The notes beneath the pieces were generated by a model. The model did no database searches, was not told the origin of the DNA, and was given only the letters and a program-made list of their open reading frames with translations. Positions 1 to 10,700 of a DNA stretch of 21,789 nucleotides are shown here, in pieces. The position numbers and the translations under genes are program-made. This stretch comes from Gracilaria caudata (Eukaryota > Rhodophyta > Florideophyceae > Gracilariales > Gracilariaceae), in assembly GCA_030374735.1 (NCBI GenBank), contig JASCIV010000385.1, positions 1 to 21,789 of the forward strand, read 5' to 3'. Each line of letters opens with the position of its first letter. Positions within the stretch are counted from its first letter, which is position 1.

Positions 1-351
1 AATTGCAATAGGTCGCTACTGACCTTCAAAACTTAATTGCTCTCTCAATTTCGATCTAACTTGTTTTTGCATTCTACAACAGTACAGACCTCGGCCAGAG
101 CTATCTCTTCAATGCGCACACCCACTCCCCTCAAAATAAAGGTCTCTCTCTCTCTAAACCCCGTCAATTACATTACAATAAAACAGCATATGAGTGATTC
201 CTTCAGCAGAAGGTTTGCTTGGTACCCTTGTAATGTTATTCAACGGTTTCTTCAGTGATATGAGCAATGATGTTGTTGATGGGTGCAACAACTCGCCTGA
301 GCGCACTGCGAATGCTCGCGAAAGAGTGCCTGTCGGTAGAATATGGAGGGT
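1..351. other. Left-edge non-coding stretch
   Basis: I see no convincing gene here. The open frames are short, and the one crossing the downstream repeat would begin at a GTG codon, which is not a normal eukaryotic start. The stretch contains a short TC microsatellite around 150-164 and A/T-rich patches with AATAAA-like words near 137 and 177. Because the nearest gene (minus strand, stop at 486) ends just to the right, this stretch is likely its 3' flank, and its transcript end may fall within it. Confidence 0.5.
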
Positions 352-431
352 AGGAGAACCTACGCACTGTGAGTGCTGTCGTCAGGTCCCCGCAGAACCT
401 CTCTTATTATGTAACAAATATGCCCAGATCC
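352..431 (+). repeat. 80-bp dispersed direct repeat, copy 1
   Basis: This segment matches 21710-21789 in the same orientation at 71 of 80 positions by eye, including a perfect block of 32 bases at its left end. It lies 54 bases beyond the stop of the dioxygenase gene. Both copies leave a reading frame open with a similar Cys-rich peptide (GEPTHCECCR and a following AEPL), but the frame has no credible start and several differences change the amino acid, so I read it as a nucleotide repeat rather than a conserved protein. It may be a fragment of a dispersed element. Nothing in the window shows its full extent. Confidence 0.75.
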
Positions 432-485
432 TCCCTTCGCCTGATCCTGGTTCCAAGCAAGAGCTCCACAGCTCACCGAGTTGTT

Positions 486-1682
486 TCACGCCAACTCCAA
501 CGCACGCCCCGCTCCAGTACCTCGCACCCAAATGTTGGTGAAGTTCTTCAGCATCACGTCCTTTACATATACCTTGGTGCTATGCTCCTGATCCGTGCCA
601 AACGGAACGAATGCACTCTGGATGTCCGGGTACACAAAGAACGGGAGCGAAATCCTCGCCTTGTTACCTTTGTGCTGCACTTTATGCGGAGTGCTCACGA
701 ACTGTCCATTTGTCCACAACTGAAACATGTCTCCGAGGTTCACTACCAGTTCGCCCTTCCTCCCCGGCACGTCGATCCATTTGCCGCCAGTGTACACCTT
801 CAGTGACGCCTCTTCACCCTGCTTGGTTTCATCATGAAACAGGAGCGTGAACAGTCCATTATCGGTGTGTCTACCAGCAGTAGCGTCGCGCGGGTAATAT
901 ATAACTCGCTGGATTAGAGTCAGGTCACGAAGACATTGGTCAAAGAAATCAGATTGCTTCCCCAATGCAAGCGCAAGAGCGCGACTTACCACCGGAACCA
1001 GACTGCCCAACACCACCTGCTGTAACTCAAGCAACGAAGACTTGAAATTGGGGACGTCTTCTTCTGTGGGCAATACGGTGGGACCAGAAAAGGGCACACC
1101 AGCTGTTATGTGCTGCTTCTCCACACCCAAATCAAAACACTCCTTCCCGCCGTCGTCATCTTCCTTGTTAAGCATCTCGTGGCGGTTGTACCCGCGACAG
1201 GTGCTGGGCGTAACAAGCTGTTTATCATGGGCATAGCGGTCTTTCACTTCGCAGGGAAGTTCGAAGAAGCTCACTGAGGCGTTGCGAGCGTTGTCAAGAA
1301 GTGTGCGTGGCACCGGATGGCTACTGATGGTGAAAAATCCACATGTGGCACAGATATGGCGGAGACGCTCTATTGTGTCGGCAGTGGGATAAAGCAAATC
1401 AGAAAACTTAAGTGAGGGGAGTTGTTCGATCATGATGGCTGTGCGAGGTGGGGGCACTGCAGCTGGTAGGAGCTTGACACTTTCGTCAACGGACTTGTGG
1501 GTGGCTACACGTTTGTTTATCACTGTGGTCACCACAGTGTGGTGGTGGTGGATTCCGCGGACATGTGCCGCAGGTGTTTCACACAGCAGTTTTCCCTTTC
1601 GCAGACATGACGACAAGCGCGATGCTCTCGAGGTGGGTGGGACGTGTGACTCTCGCCATGTGCCACTCTGCGGAGCGTGCAT
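486..1682 (-). CDS. 2-oxoglutarate/Fe(II)-dependent dioxygenase, isopenicillin N synthase-like
   Basis: The protein is a soluble non-haem iron dioxygenase of the isopenicillin-N-synthase/plant 2OGD type. Members couple oxidation of a small molecule to decarboxylation of 2-oxoglutarate; the substrate cannot be read from sequence. Numbering from the longest frame (398 aa), the core fold is visible: an N-terminal helix region after residue 84, the iron ligands H272 and D274 (in GRHTDNGLFTLLF), the third ligand H333 (in STPHKV) and the 2OG-binding pair R343/S345 (in ARISLPFF). The iron and co-substrate residues are all present, so an active enzyme is expected. The first 83 residues match no domain and include an HHHH run. 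Met84 (codon at 1431-1433) begins MIEQLPSLKF, a typical family start, and would give a normal-length protein of 315 aa. I think 1433 is at least as likely as 1682, because a 19-bp palindrome sits between them. Divergent from the DXO gene. Confidence 0.88.
   Translation of the reverse strand: MHAPQSGTWRESHVPPTSRASRLSSCLRKGKLLCETPAAHVRGIHHHHTVVTTVINKRVATHKSVDESVKLLPAAVPPPRTAIMIEQLPSLKFSDLLYPTADTIERLRHICATCGFFTISSHPVPRTLLDNARNASVSFFELPCEVKDRYAHDKQLVTPSTCRGYNRHEMLNKEDDDGGKECFDLGVEKQHITAGVPFSGPTVLPTEEDVPNFKSSLLELQQVVLGSLVPVVSRALALALGKQSDFFDQCLRDLTLIQRVIYYPRDATAGRHTDNGLFTLLFHDETKQGEEASLKVYTGGKWIDVPGRKGELVVNLGDMFQLWTNGQFVSTPHKVQHKGNKARISLPFFVYPDIQSAFVPFGTDQEHSTKVYVKDVMLKNFTNIWVRGTGAGRALELA
1521..1539. 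promoter_or_regulatory. 19-bp perfect palindrome in the dioxygenase 5' region
   Basis: CACTGTGGT and ACCACAGTG flank a single central base and pair perfectly. The core reads TGTGG-N3-CCACA. If translation starts at 1433 this lies about 90 bases upstream of the ATG and could be a transcription-factor site. If it starts at 1682 it is inside coding sequence. The same core occurs upstream of the phosphodiesterase gene at 18734-18746. The regulatory role is inferred. Confidence 0.35.
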
Positions 1683-2255
1683 CTACCGCGGTTTGCATCT
1701 CGTACATAACATTACAACTTTCCAAATGTGGTCCCAAGAGATTCGGTTCTGTCTCAGGGCCTTGAACTTCAGAATCTGATGATGTTCTGCCGAATTACGC
1801 GAACAAAGCAAGTTTTCATTTTGGAAATTTACCTTCACTGGGAGCGTCCTGAAACCTCAAAATAGTAAAAGGTGGTTCAGAGACTCCACACAATATCGAT
1901 TGTACGCATGTCAAAACGTGACATTCAGGCTGTGCCAAATAGGTGAAATAGTGTTTCAAGACGCTCCCACTGTTTCACGGCTACAGCATCACCCAAATCA
2001 ATCCTGTGCAAGGGTATCAAGGGTAGGCCAGGGAGCACCAGTTGTGTAACACCTCGCTACGGTTCATAAGTTTCGCAACGGCCTTTGATAGTGTTCTTGG
2101 AGATAATCTGCTGCCACAAACACTCTGGATTGTAAACGTTCGTCCACGTCCACGCGCTGCAAAATCCGAAGTACCTATGATCTTGTCGAAGCTGCATTGC
2201 CGACATCAAGCTCTAGCCCCACAAGACATCGCGAGACGGTAAACCGAGCAAAGGT
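1683..2255. other. Divergent intergenic region between dioxygenase and DXO genes
   Basis: This 573-bp spacer separates two head-to-head genes and must contain both promoters. The only structure I see is the inverted repeat at 1836-1855/1953-1972 and a small nested dyad, TGTCA and TGACA, at 1909-1913/1919-1923. No convincing gene is present; the one short frame on the plus strand (about 2042-2242) has no recognisable features. Confidence 0.6.
1836..1972. repeat. 20-bp inverted repeat with 97-bp spacer
   Basis: The arm at 1836-1855 (CACTGGGAGCGTCCTGAAAC) is matched by the reverse complement of 1953-1972 at 18 of 20 positions. A second smaller dyad (TGTCA/TGACA) lies near the centre at 1909-1923. 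It sits roughly midway between two divergent start codons. It could be paired binding sites for a shared bidirectional promoter, or the ends of a small non-autonomous element. I found no clear target-site duplication, so I do not call a transposon. Confidence 0.55.
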
Positions 2256-3368
2256 ATGTTACGAGGTACAATTGATATGGATCACTCCGAGGAAACCCAT
2301 TCAGCGATGCGAAACGAAACCAAAGCCGCAATTCACGTAGACGTCAAACGATGGGTAAACTCTGCGGCCTCAAGTTCGAATAAGCTTCACATCTCTGAAC
2401 CACGCGAAGTGGCTTTCTTCTCGAGGTCTGCCGATCGACAAATACAACACGGAAGTAGAGCAGAGCTCAAGAGATACAAAGAGCCATCTCTGAATGCCAG
2501 TCTAGGAGAGCATATCGAGAAATTTGTTCCCAAGGCGGATGAGACCTCGCCTGTTGACTCTGTCGTAGAAGCGGTGCAACGCAGCGATTTCAATTTATAC
2601 GAAGAAGCAGATATTGTCACTTATCGCAATAACCTGAACAAAATTGCCGGAACTCCGTACAATCATCGAGACAACTGGGAAATGGATTGCGCAATGGTCG
2701 GAAACGTCGTCTTTTTAGACATAAGAAAGATTGATGATGACATAAGAAACCCTTCAGCAGCTCGTTTCATGTATTATGGATACCGTTTTGAAGCACTCTG
2801 CACTGGAAATGAAGATGAGCCAGTCAACGCAAATTCAGAGTTCTGCAGCATAGCGCGCGTACGCATTGGGAATCACCGCATCTTATTGAGCGCAGAAATT
2901 GACTGTACTATTGGAGATCCGAGTAGCTTAGATAACCCGATACGCAGCTACCTGGAACTCAAGACGATGCGTGAAATCCGGAACGATAGGGATTTAGGAA
3001 ATATGTACAGATATCGGTTCCCAAAGTATTGGGTTCAGTCCTACTTGGCTGGCGTACGGTATATATTTCTAGGCCTGCGCAGTGATGATGGGGAGCTTCT
3101 TGGCGTGAAACGCCTAGAAACCCATAAACTTCATCGAGAAGCACGTCAGTACTTTCAAGAACGGCATTTGTCCGGCTGTTGGGAGCCGTTTGTATGTCTC
3201 AACTTCATCGACTTCTTGCTCCATGCCATTCGCCGTGCTTGTGGAAAGCGTAACGGTTCTACCCTCCGGTTAAGGTACATTGCGCGTGAGGGGGTGATTG
3301 AGGGCAATTTTCTTTCCGACGATGACAACCTCGTTGGGGTGCGAATGAAATCGAAATGCAGCGATTGA
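2256..3368 (+). CDS. DXO: DXO/Rai1-family decapping and 5'-3' exoribonuclease
   Basis: This 370-aa protein belongs to the DXO/Dom3Z/Rai1 family, which removes incompletely formed or non-canonical (including NAD) 5' caps and degrades the exposed RNA. The family's active-site blocks appear in order: an Arg-containing entry motif (TYRNNLNKI, about 122-130, followed by TPY), GYRFEALCT with the acidic residue E179, SAEIDC with E214 and D216, and YLELKT with E234 and K236. These are followed by KYWVQSYLAGVRYIFLGLR, with Q261 at the expected place. This is the full metal-binding set known for human DXO (E192, E234, D236, E253, K255), so both hydrolytic activities are plausible. The length is normal for the family. 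There is no signal peptide, so it is nuclear or cytosolic. The start at 2256 is the first ATG; Met8 (2277) is an alternative. It is convergent with the p24 gene, 88 bp between stops. Confidence 0.95.
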   Translation: MLRGTIDMDHSEETHSAMRNETKAAIHVDVKRWVNSAASSSNKLHISEPREVAFFSRSADRQIQHGSRAELKRYKEPSLNASLGEHIEKFVPKADETSPVDSVVEAVQRSDFNLYEEADIVTYRNNLNKIAGTPYNHRDNWEMDCAMVGNVVFLDIRKIDDDIRNPSAARFMYYGYRFEALCTGNEDEPVNANSEFCSIARVRIGNHRILLSAEIDCTIGDPSSLDNPIRSYLELKTMREIRNDRDLGNMYRYRFPKYWVQSYLAGVRYIFLGLRSDDGELLGVKRLETHKLHREARQYFQERHLSGCWEPFVCLNFIDFLLHAIRRACGKRNGSTLRLRYIAREGVIEGNFLSDDDNLVGVRMKSKCSD

Positions 3369-3456
3369 ATTCCAGAGCTGGTACACAACAAGATATGAGC
3401 TAATGAACCCCGAAACCAGGCCTGCTTCCTCAGCGATTATAGATAACGTATGAGCA

Positions 3457-4080
3457 TCATACCATGCGCTGAAGTCTTGAACGACTCGACCAAAGCATTT
3501 TGCGAACGTAGGAAACTTGACTCACAGCGGCCAGAAGCGCTGCAACACATTCTACCGCCACCAATCGACCTGTCAGCGAAATGGAGCTTTTTAGAGTCTC
3601 GTCTGTCTCAAGTGCGGTGTCAGAGTAGAGATGAGTTCGGAAAAGCACACGGTCGGACAGTCTCTTGACATCATCACACAGCTTGGTTGCTGAATGAACT
3701 TGTTCTAAAGTGGCAACAGTGTCGCTGGACACCGTGGGATCGACCACCAGAAATCGGAATTTGGTTATGGTGGGTTTCCTTCTCATGAGTTCCACAGAAA
3801 GGCATATCCGATAAGAGCCGTCATTGATCGCCTGAAAATCAAAACTTCCTCGAAGAACAGATCGCTTCCCATACAGAACCGCATCCTTTGTGTCCAAAAG
3901 TTTGATGTTAATGGTTTCCCGGGCCACATAGTGGATGTATATATGATAATTGGCATGTACTTCTCTGAAAAAGCAGTGTTCCATTCCTCCGGGAGGTATG
4001 TGAATTCCGAACGATTCAGCCGTGGGGACATTGCTGAAAGCAATTGCTACTGTGAGTAGGATAAGGGTAAACGTACGCAT
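3457..4080 (-). CDS. p24/TMED (emp24/gp25L) ER-Golgi cargo receptor
   Basis: This 207-aa type I membrane protein has the p24 family plan. A hydrophobic signal peptide covers about residues 1-22. A GOLD domain follows, with its disulfide cysteines at C36 (in MEHCFF) and C93 (in DGSYRICLS, the most recognisable family motif). Next come a polar helical segment suited to coiled-coil pairing (about 118-170), one membrane span (about 172-191) and a short basic cytosolic tail ending in Arg-Met-Val. p24 proteins cycle between ER and Golgi in COPI/COPII vesicles and help load cargo such as GPI-anchored proteins. The tail lacks a classical C-terminal KKXX, though Arg/Lys and aromatic residues are present, so coat binding may rely on another member of the hetero-oligomer. 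The subfamily (alpha, beta, gamma, delta) was not resolved. The length is typical and the ATG lies directly before a clean signal sequence. Divergent from ATM. Confidence 0.93.
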   Translation of the reverse strand: MRTFTLILLTVAIAFSNVPTAESFGIHIPPGGMEHCFFREVHANYHIYIHYVARETINIKLLDTKDAVLYGKRSVLRGSFDFQAINDGSYRICLSVELMRRKPTITKFRFLVVDPTVSSDTVATLEQVHSATKLCDDVKRLSDRVLFRTHLYSDTALETDETLKSSISLTGRLVAVECVAALLAAVSQVSYVRKMLWSSRSRLQRMV

Positions 4081-4762
4081 GCCGGTGTTTGCCTGCTCAG
4101 ACCAGTGCCTTTTCAGTTTTGTTATGCTCGTAACGCAACACGTATGTATATTGCAGGCTGGCAGAGAGAAAGGAGGGATGCTTTCAGACGCAGGATATGC
4201 GCTTGTTAAATTTTCAACACGTCTTCACAGTGATCTATCTTCGTGCGTGAAGCGACTTCACTGCAGCCTTCCCGCAATGGCCCCTCGGATACTTTGTACT
4301 CACTGCTCACGGCGTTGAAGGAGTGTCATGCCACCATGCCCCATGCCTCAAACTCTTGTGCCGAAATGCAGCCCTTGTTCATACATCGGGTCGTACAGTA
4401 GATACCCGTTACCTTCGGTTGCCGTGACGATGTCACGTTGTGATACCCTTTATGGCGTCACGCCTCATAGATCTGCGTTTCGGTCCGAAGTCTTCCATTT
4501 GACACAGCCAATTGACTCCGCTGTGTGCCGGAGCTTTGCCGCAGTGGAGTGAACTCTTCCTTGGGAGGCGAAAGCGGAAGCGCTCGCACGGCTGGGTGAA
4601 GTCACATCCTCTTGCTATCTGAGCAAACTTCTGTCTGGTCCTTGACCTGAGTTATCACTCCTTTTCTGCGTTTGATTTCAACGAGGTGGGGGACGAACCC
4701 GAAAAGTCCTTATATCGGGCGAATCTATGACTTCATGGTAAACATTCTTGACCCATTTCACC
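4081..4762. other. Divergent intergenic region between p24 and ATM genes
   Basis: This 682-bp spacer separates head-to-head starts. I see no credible gene in it. Around 310-340 bases before the ATM start are dyads built from TGACG/CGTCA half-sites: CGTGAC-gat-GTCACG at 4423-4437 and GGCGT-C-ACGCC at 4454-4464. These resemble the half-sites of bZIP/CREB-type factors, but their function here is only a guess. Confidence 0.5.
4423..4464. promoter_or_regulatory. Cluster of TGACG/CGTCA dyads upstream of ATM
   Basis: Two short perfect dyads lie within 42 bases: CGTGAC and GTCACG separated by three bases, then GGCGT and ACGCC around one base. They share the TGACG/CGTCA half-site bound by bZIP factors in other eukaryotes. 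Short dyads occur by chance, so this is a weak call. Confidence 0.2.
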
Positions 4763-7700
4763 ATGGAGGAAGCCCTGTCAACATTGAGATCTCACGTTGA
4801 AATACTCTGGGAGGCCATTGAAAAGAAACAAACTGGCACCAAGACAAAGCGTCTAAAGGCCGTCATCGCAATCAATGAACTTTTGTCGAAGAAATCTGTG
4901 ATAAATGCCCTTACCAATGCTTCCAGGCTTGAAATGATGAAAGGGACTCAGCAAGATAGCGATGCAGAGAAGGTAGTGTTGGCCTGGGCAGAGCTTTCTA
5001 GCGCAGTGCTTGCCGCAGTTCGTATGGCCTGCATGGAAGCAAAAGGAGCTAAGTCTGTATCGAAGTCTGGCTTAGCATCGCTTAAGCCGGATAACATGAC
5101 CTGCCTACGCTCAGTTATGAACAGAGCAATCCGATACGGACCGCCTGGGGTCATTCGCCATACTACTCGAGTTGTCCTGCGCTACTCTCATCAATGGCTT
5201 GCTGAACCTTCGCTTCGTTCAATCGTTGCCGATCAAATATGGCAGTTGGTCAAAGAAATTCTTCAGGATGAAGAAAATCGCGCTATGCTCACACCTCTGT
5301 ATATCCGCACATGGGTTGATGTCTGTTTTGAGCAGCTTACTGGCAGGGGTCCCCTACATTGTAAATCTGAAGTCGTTAATAGCATTGCATCTGAGGTACT
5401 TCAACTTCTAGCAAGGCCTGTCCCATCATATGACATTCTGACTCAGGGCACTCGCGGAATACCAGTTAGCAAAATGCTTGGTGGCGACTATTCCTATGCG
5501 ATGATTTGCGACCGTTGTTGTCTCATGCTTGTTTTATCTGAGTCAATGTCGCGAAGGGACGCTCGCGAACTGCAAGCTACTTGCTTTCGGACTCTAACTC
5601 AACTTCTTCAGCGATATGCGGTCAATTTTGTTGGCAGCAGTGCATTGAAAACAGTCATAAACGTCAGCTTGAGCCCCATCATAAGCTGTTGGACGGATCG
5701 AAGATATAATGACGCAGCCGTCTCGTTAGCAAGGGTGTTGGTTCTTCTCTCGCCAAACCATCTCGAACTCAGCAACGCGCTTCGTCGTCGGTTTTTAGCC
5801 GATGTAAAAGACCAGAGTTCATCGGCCATACTAAGGGCAGGCTTTGAGGTGAAAGATGAATTTGTGGATACGGCTGCTGCATGTTTCTCGTTTGCCGAAT
5901 GCCTGAACTTTGTTAAATCGTACATGGCAAAAAAAGGTCATTTGATATTGTGGTTAAGGGTAACACACTCCGTCTTATCTCGAAAGGTGTTGAAGACTGA
6001 CACATCCGTTTTGATCAATAGAAAACAACTCGAAAATCAGACGAGAGAACTTATAGTCACCATTACGGACTTACTGAAGTCCAAATTATCTATAAGAGAG
6101 AACAAGTACCTTGAAGTGATCCGATGGATTGCAAGAGTTGTAGAGACCGTCTGTGAGCTGATGAGAAGAATGGGTGGCAACCATGTGGTGAGAGTCAGTT
6201 GGGAGTCAGGAGTTTGGGAAAACTTGTACAGAGAGTTATGGAATCATGCCTCCAGAGCAAAGGTTGAACGACCATTGAGGGTTGATTTCTGCGCTAGAGG
6301 GAACGCTGAGGACTGGTTTGATTCTCTTGTTCACTGTCTAAGCCTCCTGCACTCAGGACTATTTTGTGAACCCTGCCCTCGCGGTATCCCGAGAACAGCT
6401 AGTGAAGACAATAGCCAGTTACAATATCCACTTTCCAAAATCACAGGCAACGAAGAAAAGCCATCCGATTTTGAATTGGAGTACCTTCGTAATGTAATAG
6501 CGAGGAATGGCGTACCTGAGAGCTGCAGTACGCAGCTGCGTGAGAAGATGCTGGGCCGTTTGTTCGCCGAATGCGAGATCGAGGGTGCAGGGTACAAAAA
6601 TTTTTCTGAACGTCTTATCAACGCCTCTTCTGCTATCTTAGGTCTGTCGCGTGGTGCGTGCTCTATATATGAACAGCCAAGGAAATCCAGTCTCGGGGAC
6701 TTTAGCAAAGAAGAGCTTGATATGGACTCATTGTTTTACATGAATGTTTTCTTCTCCATGAATCTCGACAAGGACAAAATATCTGGCAACGGTTCTCAGT
6801 TATGCACACATCTCAGACATCACATGCATACATGGAATGATAATCCTCCTGGTGTTCATATTCCTTTCACAGGGTCGTACGATCTAAATGAAACCTTGAG
6901 AGATTTCGTGCCCCATAAGCGACGGGATATCAAGAGATTTTATGGAAGGCATTTTGCCGTCGATTCTATGACAACCAGATCACTGGAAACTTTACTGTTA
7001 TCAAAGGGCCGGAAGTTGTTGAGGATGTCAAGACAGCGACAGGATGATCTTCGAGACTGTGCTACACCAACTCCGGGCGGGAGTGGTATTGAAGTTAACG
7101 GAGAAACTATTTCCAAAGAAGGATCTGAGACTGAAGTTTACTCTGTTTCTGGCATAATTTTGATTCTCGTGCTCAGTAACTACTTTCTGCAAGGACTAGA
7201 GCTCGGGCTGATGATGCCAAGCACCGCAGATGACGACCAAGGAATCAAGACCCTGGTAGAGCTTAAATCTCTGCTGACCTTAGTTCTTCGACAACTATCA
7301 AAGACCAGTGCTTGTGTCTTTGTATCGCATTCGGAACTTACGAAATCAATGGTGTCAGTTTCAATATCACTTATGCGGCATATTGAATCAGAGTCTGAAC
7401 GAAAGACATTGTCATATGAGAAACTTGGTTTTGCTAGCCTCAGTCAGACTATTTTGCAAGCTATCACATCTATGTCTCAAAACTTAAGTGACCATATGAT
7501 ACACAAAATTAAGGAGAGAACAGAGAAGAGTGTGAAAAAAATAGAGACGTGCTGTTCAACCTCGTGCGCGTTTGGTGATAGCGTTTCGTCCCTTAGCCTT
7601 AAACGGCGAGCGGCGAGGAAAGCTTCTGTTCGAAAGAGGAGGCGTGTATGTCAAAATTCTGATTTGAATAAGGTACAAGGCTTTGAAGAAAGATTTTCAG

Positions 7701-10700
7701 ATGAGTCGGACGTAGAGAAAATGAATAGAGAGAACGAAGAAGTCGATGCTGAATACGCGAGCTCTGGTGATTCGGATGATTTCACTTATAATTTAGTACA
7801 GATTGGCACTAGCGCATCCTATCCCAAAGGAGGCGAGGGTCTTCTTGTCGATTGGGGTTCGACGGAAGCAATACAGAAAACATCGCAGCTTATCGGACAC
7901 ATAACTCACCAAAACAGGAAAGCGGCCGAACTGGTCTTTAAAATTCTCCAGAGAGGAATCAAATCTCTCAATGATATTCAGCTAGCGCTCAGTCCGGACG
8001 GATTTGAAAGAAGTAGTTTACTTTCAAACTTCTTTGACGACGGCTTTCTGGAGATGAGAGAGTGTCTATGGAGCACCCTGTTTTCTATTCGAACGTACCG
8101 TGCAATACTTATGGCTGGAGAAGACATTTTCAATTTTGGCAGCATGTGGAAAGAAGCGGAAGAGGTCTCACGCAAAAATGTTAATCTGTACACAGAATCT
8201 TTTGGTGTTCAGGAAAGGAAACACTATCCTGTTCCACAGAAGCTTGAAGTTGCCCGTGTCGCATTTCTGGAATACTCTCGCGTCTTCTTGCTGCTATGTG
8301 GAAAGCAGGAAATGTTGGATAGACTAAGGCATCATGCAGAGACCCCAGATGGCGCGCTTCCAAGAACACTTGCAGGTATCATGACAACTGTCGACCACTT
8401 CAGATCTGAATATGCTTTTAGAATGCCGCGAGCTGTACGCACTAGCTACCTAAGGGTCGGAGTGACGTTTATGGAGACAATGTCAAATTGCTTTGAAAGT
8501 TTTATCGACCTGCGTCAAGTCGGTTCGAAGCTTTCAGATTTGGGCAAAGTCCTGAACTCGACGAGGAACGCGGTTCTCAAATTTCTGTGTGACCCCGAGG
8601 GAAGTATTAGAGTCCTTGCTTCACATCTGGTCCCGCGTCTACTAGGCAATCTTCACTTCAGAAACGTAATGGAGATGGAGTCCTTTGTGCAGAGCTTTCT
8701 ACCTGAAGAATCGGCCTGTTCCGATGACTCTTCTCCGTATACTCTTGACATGTCCAATAGTCCTCAGGAAACCGAAGAACATGCTCAGGCTCAATGGGAC
8801 TTGAGCCGACAAGAGCATGGTGCACGCAAAAGCATTACGGGCTCCTTTTTGCGTGTCGGGTCAGTATCCAAAGGTTTTACTTCAGTTCTAGCGTTGACAG
8901 AAGCAGCTATAACTCAAGAAGCCTTAGTACCGTTTTTCTATGCGGAGCTGTTGCAGAGAGTATTCGGAAATTCTCGACTGGGTTCTCCTGCGTACTTCGC
9001 AATTGTAAGACTTTGTGGGACTATGGGATATGAAAGCCCCAAACGCCTTTTCCAGCTCTTTGCTAGACTCATACTCCACAAGTGGCTTTGCAGCCGTCGT
9101 GTTGTTGAGATTTTGCACAAGCTTCCCGTATTCCTCACTCTTGATATTAATCATCACGAGGAGGGTGTTCACTTCGATTGGATGAGGGACCATCAAAATC
9201 TTCTCATTCCTTATTTTCTTATCCACGAGAGTCCTGAAGATCTACCATGCCTCAAACTCTTGTCAAAGCTAGCAGATGATCTCGGGACTTCGACAAATTT
9301 ACTACTTTCGGCGAATGTGCCTTCCTTTTCTTTAATGTATCCCATGCATTTCATTGACTCAATGCATGTGACGGCACGCAAGCTGTGGGATGCTATTGAT
9401 GCCTGTGTTGAAGGAAATTCGAAGAAGCTAATGAGTCAAAATACTGATTCAGTTATTACACAACTTCTACGAAGTATTTACACGAATGTTGAGGACAACT
9501 TTGATTTGAGCAGCCGTGTTGGCAAAATTGAGAGTAATCTAGGATTCCTTCGAGATACGACAAACACGAATCCGCCGCTTTATGATCCACTGGTGATTGC
9601 CCTGTCAATTAATCAACTTTACAGACCTGTATCGGACCCAAAACTGTTCATCATGAGTAGGAGCGTTCTAAAAGGATCTATTTTTGCCGAGGTGCGGATC
9701 GAAGAGACTGGAAAAGTTATAGCAGGGGATTTTAGTGATTTCTTCAAAGAATGTCAAAGAAAGAACGGGACCTTGCTTCACGTACTACTCACTATATCAG
9801 AGTTTTTGGTGGGAGTTCCACCACACCAACCGACTCAAAACCGACGGGACGCCTTTTTCTGTGTAGGTGTTCTGTGGAGAATGATAAGCAGGACTGTTCT
9901 AACAAAGTCTGTATGTGAACGAAAGATTTTCTATATGCTATTAGCAAGAGGGTTTGAACATCCAGAAACTGTTTCTGATGCAGCCTGGCTACTACTCGAT
10001 GTGCAAAAGAGAGTGGCGCAGTTGCACTCCGACTATCCGAGCTTCTCAGTTTCGGATACAGATTTGTCTTCGGATCCAGACATATCGGAGCATCTTTCTC
10101 AAATGACTTCATCGCAAGAACGCGTGTTTTACGAGTTGCTCAGCGCAGTGTCTCCGATACTGGTGTCAGTGCTCGTTTGTTCCGGTAGTGCCTTTTCTGA
10201 CGAACTGAAGGCAATTGTATCAGACGCTCTCAAGAGATTAGTCTCACTTTGTGCAAAACTCAAGGCATGGGCTGTGATTCTGGCAAATGGTCCTTTTCCT
10301 CTTCATAACCGGCTCGCTCATGTTCGAAAACTGTACCACAGTGCAAAGATCCATGTGGATACCGCTCTTGCAAATGAAACAACTGACAAAGCTTTGGGAG
10401 CGCTCAATCGTTTCCGAGGAATATATAAGCTTCAACGATCAATCGCTCCCCCTCCCGTGTTTCTCGCTTGCTTGCAAGAATTAAATATGGAACTAAACTA
10501 TCCAGTCTTGAGCGGATTATCTCAAAGAGTACGGGCCGAAGCCTGGGTAAAAAGCTGTGGCATGGAGTACGTGATAGCCCCTCGCGTTTCTGACGCAATA
10601 ACGTGCACAATAGATCTTGTACACACTACAAGTCACAACCTAGTGCACTCCACCACTTCACACGAATATCATTCGAACTCTCCCCTCTTTCTCCGAACTG

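Noticed and set aside
194..541. Cys-rich open frame through the left repeat, encoding CECCR
   Set aside because: It begins at GTG and overlaps the end of the dioxygenase gene; the matching frame at the right end differs by non-synonymous changes, so it looks like an open frame by chance within a repeat.
3783..4043. Minus-strand frame overlapping the p24 gene
   Set aside because: A shadow of the p24 coding frame with no features of its own.
4748..4762. Upstream extension of the ATM frame starting at TTG
   Set aside because: TTG is not a normal start in a eukaryotic nuclear gene, and the ATG at 4763 has a strong context.
4341..9263. 19-base identity between 4341-4359 and 9245-9263 (inside ATM)
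   Set aside because: Unlikely by chance but isolated, with no extension on either side and no structure around it; I do not consider it evidence of duplication.
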